Positions 7,653 to 13,925 of a stretch of DNA of 13,925 nucleotides are shown here, piece by piece. Source of the stretch: Candidatus Poseidoniaceae archaeon (GTDB lineage: Archaea > Thermoplasmatota > Poseidoniia > Poseidoniales > Poseidoniaceae); contig JAKURJ010000034.1 in NCBI GenBank assembly GCA_022452125.1, forward strand, positions 1-13,925, given 5' to 3'. The notes beneath the pieces were generated by a model. It made no database searches, was not told where the DNA came from, and saw only the letters and a list, made by a program, of their open reading frames with translations. Position 1 is the first letter of the stretch, and the number at the start of each line of letters is the position of its first letter. The position numbers and the translations under genes are program-made.

Positions 7653-7697
7653 TCTAGTAACCTTCAAAACCCCCCTCGTCTCCTTAGCGGTCTGAGG

Positions 7698-7717
7698 TCA
7701 AGGATTCAGTACCTTGA
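7698..7717 (+). repeat. Inverted repeat in the smc leader
   Basis: TCAAGG and CCTTGA form 6-base arms around an 8-base loop, 15 bases before the smc ATG at 7733. A hairpin in the mRNA would end just before the weak ribosome site GAGG (7722-7725). It could be a protein-binding operator or an RNA element affecting smc translation. The rest of the 7596-7732 gap shows no gene, tRNA or clear promoter box. Confidence 0.45.
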
Positions 7718-7732
7718 TTATGAGGGAAAGGG

Positions 7733-10700
7733 ATGTTTCTAAAATCACTTGAAGTCGAGAATTTCAAATCATTCAAGGGCGAGGCCGTGATTCCATTTGA
7801 CCGTGGATTTACTGCGATTACCGGTCCTAACGGATCTGGTAAATCCAATTGCGGTGACGCAATTCAGTTTGTATTGGGGGCTAGGTCTGCCAAAGTATTG
7901 CGTGCACAGAATTCTAAAGACTTGATTTTCAATGGAGGTAAATCCAATCGCCCTGCGAGAAATGCCAAGGTAACTCTAGTTTTTGCAAACCCTACTCTTT
8001 CAAATGGTCGCAGAAGACTACCTCTGGATTCAGACGAAGTTAGGATGACCAGAGAGGTTAGACTGACCAAATCAAACAATACCGTTTCTACATACCTGCT
8101 TAACGGAGAAGAAAGCAATCAGAAGGCATTCCATCGCATTCTTGGCCAAGCCAATGCACGACCGGACGGTTACAATATCGTCTTACAAGGCGATGTAACC
8201 AGACTTTCCAGCATGACTGCTATGGAGCGCAGAAAAGTTCTCGATTCAGTTGCTGGAGTCACTTCATATGATGACGAAATCCGTAAGGCTGAGAGGCAAA
8301 AAGGACAAGTCGAGGATTATATTGAGAGAATCGCTTTGGTTGAAGGAGAGCAAAAAGACCAGTTGAAGAAACTGGAGAAAGAGAAAGCTGTTGCCGAAAG
8401 GGCGAAAGAGACCAAAGAAGAATATGATACAGCAAATATCGTTCTGCAGCAATCACGCCACCTAACAGCTAAGGCTGAAATCAAACACCACGCTGACGAA
8501 AGAGCTAGGTATTTGGGAGAGGCTGCAGATCTAGAATCTAAGGTAAAAGAAGCAGAGATTGTTTTGTTGTCATTGGATGATAAAATCGGTGAATTGGAAA
8601 AACAAATTTCCGAAGCAATGGGTGGTGACAAAGGCGGACTAAACTCTCAAATCGGGGAATTGCAAGTTTCTCTCGCATTGAAGAAAGACCACATTGAAGA
8701 GGCAGAATCTGCCGATATCGAGGACAAGGAATTCCTTGCTGAATTGGAAGAGCAAATCACAGCAGCAAAAAATGACCTCCAATCTCACGAGGAGAGTCTA
8801 ATTGCTGCCAAAGAAGCATTGGATGCTAGCAAGTCTGCTTTCGCTGAGACAGAAGCGATAGAAGCCGAAATCAGACAAACTTTGGAAAATTCAGGAACAG
8901 CAAATGCCGCATTATCTCGTGCTTTATCCAAAGCCAATGAAACTCTAGAATCATGCCGTAAGTCGGTTAACGATGCAATTATTGAGGCTGAAAAGGTTGC
9001 CAATCAAGCAGATATGGTGGCCGAACAATTGTCTGCTGCTGAGGAGGCGGTCGATGATGCAAGGTTAGCGCATGATGATTTGCAGTTGCAAGTAGAAGAG
9101 TTAGGCGAGTCTAATCCAGAGAATGATAGGACAGCACTTGGAGAAGAATTACGTAAAGCACAATCTGCTGAAAAGAAACTCATTGAAGAGTCTACAACCG
9201 TGAATAGTCATCTGCAAAACGCGGAGAGGAAACTCGCTGCAGCCCGTACAGAACTAGACAAGCGCTCTGGTAGCAATGGTATGGCGCCAGGTGCTGCAGC
9301 GGTTATGGCTGCTAGAGATAGGGGCGAACTAAAAGGAATAATCGGTACGATCTCTGAATTATGCGCTCCAAAAGACGCATCTCACGCAGATGCTCTTGCC
9401 ACCGCAGTTGGCGGAGGAATGAACTCTGTAGTCGTGGAAAACGACCAAGTTGCTGCTGAAGCAATGGCCTTACTGAAGAGCAGAAACCTAGGCAGAGCGA
9501 CATTCTTGCCTCTGAATAAGATGCAGGCAAATAGAGCGACAGGTAAAGCTGCAATGTCGGTAAACAAGCCAGGTGTGCTAGGATTCGCTCATGAATTACT
9601 CGATTATGATCCTAGAATCGCAACAGCGGTTGCTTACGCATTACGAAACACCCTTGTTGTAGACAATATCGGTACGGCTCGACGATTGATGGGTGGAGTT
9701 CGATTAGTTACACTTGGAGGAGAAATCACCGAACCAGGAGGTGCCATGGTTGGCGGTAGCAAGCAGAAGATGAAGACTGGCTTTGGAGGTAAAATCCACG
9801 GTGCTAGCGAAGTCGACAAGTTGGTTGGAGAGGTTGAAAGACTGTACGCAATCGCTCAAACAGTCTCTTCAGCACTAAGTGAGGCTAGAACAAGGCAAAA
9901 CGACATACGTGGCAGAATCAATTCCCTGGCCGAAGACGACCATTCGATCAAGGCTGGAACTTTGAAAGCCGAGTTGGCAATTGCTGCTAAAGAATTGAAC
10001 AAAGTCAAAGGCACTGCTAGCGAACTACAAAGAAAACTTTCCAATTTAGAATCAGGCCACGTCGGTAAGATGGAGATGATTGAGAGTGCGAAAAATCGAC
10101 TAATCGAAGCAGAGGCTGCAAGAGACAAGGCGTCAGAAGATGTGCAAAACGCTAGCCCTGAAGGAATACGGGAGAGACTCCTTGACGCCCAAGCTTTGAG
10201 ATTAGAAGCCGAAGGAGCTGCAAACAAAGCACAGGTTACACTAGATAGTGGTAAGGAGAAAGGAGACTTACTTGGTGAAAGATTGGATTCACTGACATCT
10301 AGGGCCGATGAAATCCAAGCTGAAATGGCAGGTAGAGAAAAGTCAATCAAGACATGGACTTCTGCTATAGAAAAAGAGACAGTTCTACTAAAAGCAAAGG
10401 AAGATGAACGTGCTTCATTGCTTGAAGAGCATGAAGAATTAGAGAATGAGAGGAAAGAGTTGGTTGAAGAAAGGGCTGAGGTCAAAGCTAATGCTAACCA
10501 GAAAGCAAATTCAGCAATCAACTGCCGTTCGATGGCAGAAGATATTGCTAACAGCCTTGCAATCAGAGAGCAAAACCTCGCTGATTTGCTTGTTGAAATG
10601 GCAACGGAATCGATTCCTGTGGCTGATGATGACGCTGATTTACCGAATGTTGGAGATGCGCAAAAGAGAGTTAACGAACTTCGAAGGAAACTCGAGAAAT

Positions 10701-11617
10701 TTGGCAACTTCAATATGTTGGCAATAGAGCAGTATGACGTTTGTAAGGCACGTCTTGATGAAATGAAGGATGATTTCAAGACTCTCCAACAGAGAAGAAA
10801 GCGATTGATCGACATCACAGACAAACTTGAGAGCCAGAGGAAGAAGCGCCTGCTATCTACTCTCAAAGAAGTCAATGAGAACTTCAAGGTTGTATACAAT
10901 CGTCTCTCAAATGGAGGAAGAGGAGAATTATTCCTAGAGAATCCAGAAGAGCCATTCAAAGGTGGGCTTGATATGTGGGCTCAGCCACGTGGTAAGTCGA
11001 ACAAGTCTAGATTACAAGGTCTATCTGGTGGGGAGAAATCAATGGCTTCATTGTCCTTGATTTTCGCAATTCAAGACCACGACCCAAGCCCATTCTACTA
11101 CTTCGATGAGGTAGACCAGAACCTGGATGTACCTAACTCAAAGTTGATTGCAACTGAATGCCGCAACAGAAGTGAAGCGGCTCAATTCATTATGGTCACT
11201 CTACGCAAAGTTTCACTGGAACTCGCTGACCACCATATTGGAATCACACACGGTGGAGACGGATGCTCTAGAAGAATCGTCGACTTTGACAGAGAACGTG
11301 CAATCGAACTGGGTGCTCAGGCCGAAAAGGAGGCTAGTGATGCATCTGACAAGAATCATTCACGCATCGAAGAAGCCAGGGTTGTCGCTGAAGAAATGCC
11401 AGAGGTGCCTAGCGCACTGCCTGCTCCAAAGAGTCTTGGTGGATTGCTAAATCACATTGATGGCGAAGAGGAAACTGAAGAAACAGGATTCTCTGCACTT
11501 AGTGAAAGGGCTGAAGAGATTAGCGAGGATATCGAAGAGAGACAACAAATCGTGTCCGAATTGCTTGCTCAAGATGATGAAATCGAAGAAGAACCAGAGG
11601 CTGAGCAGGAGGTTTGA
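7733..11617 (+). CDS. smc: Chromosome segregation ATPase SMC
   Basis: SMC dimers hold and extrude DNA loops and, with ScpA and ScpB, form the prokaryotic condensin ring. The 1294 residues are about 100 more than usual for archaeal SMC. The N-terminal head has FKSFKGEAVIPF and Walker A GPNGSGKSN (31-39), and the Q-loop region LQGDVTRLSSMTAMERRKV (151-169). A coiled coil follows (about 180-510), then the hinge (about 517-690), with its GGxxNSVVVE and glycine-rich GGEITEPGGAMVGGS blocks, then the returning coil (about 695-1030). The C-terminal head has the ABC signature LSGGEKS (1097-1103) and Walker B FYYFDEVDQNLD, with Asp1125 and catalytic Glu1126. All ATPase motifs are intact. After the usual end near RRIVDFD (about 1186) comes an extra tail of about 100 residues rich in Glu and Asp, with one Pro-rich patch. 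Start ATG 7733 has a modest GAGG 7 bases upstream. scpA begins 2 bases after the stop. Confidence 0.97.
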   Translation: MFLKSLEVENFKSFKGEAVIPFDRGFTAITGPNGSGKSNCGDAIQFVLGARSAKVLRAQNSKDLIFNGGKSNRPARNAKVTLVFANPTLSNGRRRLPLDSDEVRMTREVRLTKSNNTVSTYLLNGEESNQKAFHRILGQANARPDGYNIVLQGDVTRLSSMTAMERRKVLDSVAGVTSYDDEIRKAERQKGQVEDYIERIALVEGEQKDQLKKLEKEKAVAERAKETKEEYDTANIVLQQSRHLTAKAEIKHHADERARYLGEAADLESKVKEAEIVLLSLDDKIGELEKQISEAMGGDKGGLNSQIGELQVSLALKKDHIEEAESADIEDKEFLAELEEQITAAKNDLQSHEESLIAAKEALDASKSAFAETEAIEAEIRQTLENSGTANAALSRALSKANETLESCRKSVNDAIIEAEKVANQADMVAEQLSAAEEAVDDARLAHDDLQLQVEELGESNPENDRTALGEELRKAQSAEKKLIEESTTVNSHLQNAERKLAAARTELDKRSGSNGMAPGAAAVMAARDRGELKGIIGTISELCAPKDASHADALATAVGGGMNSVVVENDQVAAEAMALLKSRNLGRATFLPLNKMQANRATGKAAMSVNKPGVLGFAHELLDYDPRIATAVAYALRNTLVVDNIGTARRLMGGVRLVTLGGEITEPGGAMVGGSKQKMKTGFGGKIHGASEVDKLVGEVERLYAIAQTVSSALSEARTRQNDIRGRINSLAEDDHSIKAGTLKAELAIAAKELNKVKGTASELQRKLSNLESGHVGKMEMIESAKNRLIEAEAARDKASEDVQNASPEGIRERLLDAQALRLEAEGAANKAQVTLDSGKEKGDLLGERLDSLTSRADEIQAEMAGREKSIKTWTSAIEKETVLLKAKEDERASLLEEHEELENERKELVEERAEVKANANQKANSAINCRSMAEDIANSLAIREQNLADLLVEMATESIPVADDDADLPNVGDAQKRVNELRRKLEKFGNFNMLAIEQYDVCKARLDEMKDDFKTLQQRRKRLIDITDKLESQRKKRLLSTLKEVNENFKVVYNRLSNGGRGELFLENPEEPFKGGLDMWAQPRGKSNKSRLQGLSGGEKSMASLSLIFAIQDHDPSPFYYFDEVDQNLDVPNSKLIATECRNRSEAAQFIMVTLRKVSLELADHHIGITHGGDGCSRRIVDFDRERAIELGAQAEKEASDASDKNHSRIEEARVVAEEMPEVPSALPAPKSLGGLLNHIDGEEETEETGFSALSERAEEISEDIEERQQIVSELLAQDDEIEEEPEAEQEV
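11607..11613 (+). promoter_or_regulatory. Shine-Dalgarno site of scpA inside the smc 3' end
   Basis: AGGAGGT overlaps the last sense codons of smc and lies 6 bases before ATG 11620. It rules out the in-frame TTG at 11614, which would leave almost no spacing, and suggests translational coupling of scpA to smc. Confidence 0.8.
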
Positions 11618-11619
11618 GT

Positions 11620-12786
11620 ATGCAGCAAGCTGTCCTTGACGCTTGGTTCCTTCGCCAAGACATTCTCGACCAATTGATGAGCCAAGAAGAAGAGATCAGT
11701 GAGGCTGAGCGTTATGCTGACCGTATAATGCGAATTGCACAGGAAGATAGTGCTGAACATCAGGTGTTGAGTGACCCCTTTGACAGGTCAGTGGCATTGG
11801 TTCTTTCATTGGTTAAGGAAGAGGGCATGGACCCTTGGAATATTGACCTTTCAGCATTTTTGAAATTGTTCACACAACGTGTAAGAAAAGAATCTGCAGG
11901 GTTAGATCTGCCTGCATGCGGTCGTCTGATTCGCATGTCATGGGAAGTATTGACTCAGCAGGCATCCACTCTATTTGACAGAGTCATCGCCATGGATATG
12001 GAGGATGAGGAAGAATTCTTCGACTTTGGCTGGGAGGCAGAATATGATGATGAAGAATTTATTTTCACGTCATCAGTCCTAGAAGGTAATGCTGACCAAC
12101 ATCTTCCTGCATTATTTGGAGAGAGAATGAGAAGAGATGAGGGTAGGCCTTCGACTCTCGGTGAATTACTATCAGCTTTGAAAGATGCATGTGATGAAGC
12201 AGAGATTCTGAAGGCTAAGGAAGAATATCGTAAGGCTCATGCTGAGGAACTCAAGAGTATGCTTGACAATGTAGGTTCAAGAATGCACAATGAAGACATG
12301 GAAGGTGACATCCGTAGATGCTGGACTGCTATGCGGAAAGTAACCAAAGAACTTGGAGAAACTAAGGTTCCCGTGGAAGATGTTACTAATGAATTAGAAA
12401 AAATTCTCATAGAAACTTATGGCGAAATTCCTGAAGGATATGATGTAGAATCAAAGATTACATCTTTCGTTGCAGGATTATTCCTAACTCACAGAGGTTA
12501 TGCTTGGATAAGTCAAGATGGCCCAGATGACCCGATTATGCTTGAAGATAGGTGGCCGAATGCGTCTACTTTTGATGAGGTAACCGTTTTAGCTGAGAAA
12601 TTGATGGAAGAGGATTCTGAATCCATCAAGGGTGATGAGACAGAATCTATGAGGCATGCTGTCAAGCTTGCCGAAAGGGCTCAACAAGCACTTGAAGAAG
12701 AAAAAGAAAGGTTGAAACAGGAAGAGATGGCAAAATTAGCAGCCGAGTCAGAATCTGAAGATCCTGAAGATTGGTTAGTGGAGTAA
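11620..12786 (+). CDS. scpA: Segregation and condensation protein ScpA (kleisin)
   Basis: ScpA is the kleisin that bridges the two SMC heads and closes the condensin ring. The 388 residues are clearly longer than the typical 230-280. The N-terminal kleisin region shows DPFDRSVALVLSLVKEEGMD (about 50-69), then PWNIDLSAFLKLF, the standard ScpA block that folds against the SMC neck. The middle (about 120-260) is acidic and helical, where ScpA binds the ScpB dimer. A probable winged-helix region, which would contact the SMC head, lies near 275-310 (SKITSFVAGLFLTHRGYAWI). After it comes an extra tail of about 60-70 residues, a charged helix rich in Glu, Ala and Lys that ends ESESEDPEDWLVE. ATG 11620 is chosen over TTG 11614 because of the well-spaced ribosome site. 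The gene lies 2 bases after smc and 12 before scpB. Conservation is weaker than for smc, but the context makes the call safe. Confidence 0.92.
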   Translation: MQQAVLDAWFLRQDILDQLMSQEEEISEAERYADRIMRIAQEDSAEHQVLSDPFDRSVALVLSLVKEEGMDPWNIDLSAFLKLFTQRVRKESAGLDLPACGRLIRMSWEVLTQQASTLFDRVIAMDMEDEEEFFDFGWEAEYDDEEFIFTSSVLEGNADQHLPALFGERMRRDEGRPSTLGELLSALKDACDEAEILKAKEEYRKAHAEELKSMLDNVGSRMHNEDMEGDIRRCWTAMRKVTKELGETKVPVEDVTNELEKILIETYGEIPEGYDVESKITSFVAGLFLTHRGYAWISQDGPDDPIMLEDRWPNASTFDEVTVLAEKLMEEDSESIKGDETESMRHAVKLAERAQQALEEEKERLKQEEMAKLAAESESEDPEDWLVE

Positions 12787-12790
12787 GGAG
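12785..12790 (+). promoter_or_regulatory. Shine-Dalgarno site of scpB
   Basis: AAGGAG overlaps the scpA TAA stop and lies 8 bases before ATG 12799. This fixes the scpB start and points to coupled translation with scpA. Confidence 0.75.
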
Positions 12791-12798
12791 TAATTTAC

Positions 12799-13407
12799 AT
12801 GTCAGAAGTACCATTGGAAACTTTACTTGAAGCAATGCTATTCAGCGCTGGTCGTTCATTGAGTGTATCAGAGATGTCTGAAAATTTAGGGTATGAGGAA
12901 GAAGAAATCCTAGAGTCAATTGGAAATCTACAATCTACGATAAAACGTCGAAGAGGTGGAGGCCTTCAAGTTGTAGAAATCGGTGGAAAATGGGCTATGG
13001 AAGTAAAGCCAGGTATTGCTGACCACCTTCCAAAAGAAACCAAATCAGAATTACCTCCAAAATTACTCAAAGCCGCTGCATTGATTGCGTATCATCAACC
13101 AATGCCTCAATCGAGGTTAGTAGAATTACTGGGTCAAAGGGCGTATGATCACATCAGAGAATTAGCGCAAGCAGGCCTAATCGGGCGCAGAAGGGATGGA
13201 AATACTCGCAGGCTAACCACCACTCGTAGATTTTCTGAGATGTTTGGCTGCCCTCATACTGATAGAAAGAAAGTCAAGGCATGGTTCAGAGAAATGGTTA
13301 CCACGTCGGGAATGCTTGATGGGATGGAAAGTAAACTTGCCCTCAGGGATGAAACCGATGAAGAGGGTGGAGTTCAGACCACTTTGGATATTGGAGAAGA
13401 TGAGTAA
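12799..13407 (+). CDS. scpB: Segregation and condensation protein ScpB (kite subunit)
   Basis: ScpB dimerises and binds the central part of the ScpA kleisin, regulating the SMC ATPase in the condensin ring. The 202 residues are the usual size. Two winged-helix domains are visible. The first (about 5-75) has LETLLEAMLFSAGRSLSVSE and ends GGGLQVVEIGGKWAMEVKP. The second (about 85-150) has LPPKLLKAAALIAYHQPMPQ, then RAYDHIRELAQAGLIGRRRDGNTRRLTTT, a hallmark of the family in which a valine-rich loop is usual, and ends with FSEMFGC. The C-terminal 50 residues are charged and probably disordered. It is the last gene of the smc-scpA-scpB operon. Its TAA stop abuts the stop of the HMG-CoA reductase gene on the other strand without a spare base. 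Confidence 0.95.
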   Translation: MSEVPLETLLEAMLFSAGRSLSVSEMSENLGYEEEEILESIGNLQSTIKRRRGGGLQVVEIGGKWAMEVKPGIADHLPKETKSELPPKLLKAAALIAYHQPMPQSRLVELLGQRAYDHIRELAQAGLIGRRRDGNTRRLTTTRRFSEMFGCPHTDRKKVKAWFREMVTTSGMLDGMESKLALRDETDEEGGVQTTLDIGEDE

Positions 13408-13925
13408 TCATCCATTTCGAATACTTTCTAGGGTATCCTTGACCAATTGTTGGGTTACAGGGCCGCTTTGAGCGTTGACAATATTGGCTACTTGCTCGAC
13501 TTCATCTCCTATGGCTCCTGCACTTACGGCCATATTCTTCGCATGCAATTTCATGTGTCCTGCTTGGATTCCACTAGTTGCTAATGCTCTCATAGCTCCA
13601 AGATTTTGAGCAATTCCTGCTGCGGCCATTATTCCTGCCAGTTCTTGAGCGGATTCTACTCCTAGTATAGACAGGTTGGCTCTAGCAGCAGGATGTACCT
13701 TTGAAGCACCCCCGACAATTCCTACCGCCATCGGTGTCTCTATTCTTCCGACTAGGTTTCCATCATCATCTCTATTCCACCGAGTCATCGATTTGTAAGC
13801 TCCTTCTTCGACTGCAGCCCAGGCGTGACACCCAGCCTCAATCGCTCTCCAATCTTGTCCACACGCTAGTGCAATAGCGCTTATTGCATTCATTATGCCC
13901 TTGTTGTGAGTAGCTGCTCGGTATG
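13408..13925 (-). CDS. Class II hydroxymethylglutaryl-CoA reductase, C-terminal part (cut by window)
   Basis: HMG-CoA reductase makes mevalonate from HMG-CoA (or the reverse in catabolic bacteria). In an archaeon it feeds isoprenoid membrane lipid synthesis. About 172 C-terminal residues are visible. The frame is open to the window edge; the ATG at 13893 is internal, because codons before it read YRAATHNKGI, a conserved class II block. Three of the four catalytic residues of the Pseudomonas mevalonii enzyme can be placed: Lys of HNKG (codon 13900-13902, Lys267), Asp of GQDWRAIEAG (13852-13854, Asp283) and His of AGHM (13555-13557, His381). Other class II matches are GIVGGASKVHP and AQNLGAMRALATSGIQ. 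Thermoplasmatales and Archaeoglobales are known to carry this bacterial-type enzyme instead of the class I form of most archaea, which fits the proposed lineage. Its start and promoter lie beyond the window. Confidence 0.94.
   Translation of the reverse strand, partial: YRAATHNKGIMNAISAIALACGQDWRAIEAGCHAWAAVEEGAYKSMTRWNRDDDGNLVGRIETPMAVGIVGGASKVHPAARANLSILGVESAQELAGIMAAAGIAQNLGAMRALATSGIQAGHMKLHAKNMAVSAGAIGDEVEQVANIVNAQSGPVTQQLVKDTLESIRNG

Noticed and set aside
7596..7732. A tRNA or other structured RNA gene in the smc leader
   Set aside because: TTCAAAA and TTCGAT strings suggested T-loops on either strand, but no flanking T-stem, anticodon arm or acceptor stem could be built.
9856..10959. 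A 367-residue open frame on the minus strand inside smc
   Set aside because: It is exactly antisense to the returning coiled coil. Its Ser/Phe/Leu-rich low-complexity product is what Glu/Lys/Ala codons give when read backwards, and the smc frame is clearly real.
11614..11619. TTG at 11614 as the scpA start
   Set aside because: The AGGAGGT site would be only one base or less away, too close; ATG 11620 has normal spacing.
13891..13893. ATG at 13893 as the start of a short 161-residue protein
   Set aside because: Upstream codons continue in frame with the conserved THNKGI block of HMG-CoA reductase, so this Met is internal.

Overview
The window looks like a stretch of chromosome from an uncultivated marine archaeon of the Thermoplasmatota, most likely Marine Group II (Poseidoniales). 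The reasons are an archaeal A-type ATP synthase gene pair, a class II (bacterial-type) HMG-CoA reductase of the kind known in Thermoplasmata-related archaea, compact gene packing, and large membrane proteins with acidic extracytoplasmic domains. This placement is an inference from gene content; no rRNA or other marker gene is present to confirm it.

Layout. (1) Bases 1-5139, plus strand: the 3' end of an A-type ATP synthase operon (subunit B, truncated by the window edge, then subunit D), followed by a 790-residue membrane protein with the fold signature of M50/site-2 proteases but without the catalytic residues, and then ketopantoate reductase (panE) only 2 bases further on. (2) Bases 5132-6712, minus strand: L-aspartate oxidase (nadB), meeting panE tail to tail with an 8-base overlap. 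(3) Bases 6713-6803: a short divergent promoter region with small inverted and direct repeats. (4) Bases 6804-7595, plus strand: an unrecognised four-helix membrane protein ending in a four-cysteine zinc-knuckle motif. (5) Bases 7596-7732: a non-coding leader with two inverted repeats. (6) Bases 7733-13407, plus strand: the complete SMC-ScpA-ScpB condensin operon with gaps of 2 and 12 bases. (7) Bases 13408-13925, minus strand: the C-terminal part of a class II HMG-CoA reductase, abutting scpB tail to tail with no base between.

Functionally this is mostly housekeeping: ATP synthesis, CoA and NAD precursor synthesis, chromosome organisation and the mevalonate pathway. The SMC, ScpA and ScpB proteins would form the three-part condensin ring (SMC dimer, kleisin, kite). 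No defence system, mobile element, CRISPR array, tRNA or rRNA is visible. The parts most worth a second look are the site-2-protease-like protein with all three zinc ligands replaced, fused to an unusual cysteine-paired extracytoplasmic region; the acidic C-terminal tails on SMC and ScpA; and the repeat-bearing regions upstream of smc and between nadB and the unknown membrane protein.
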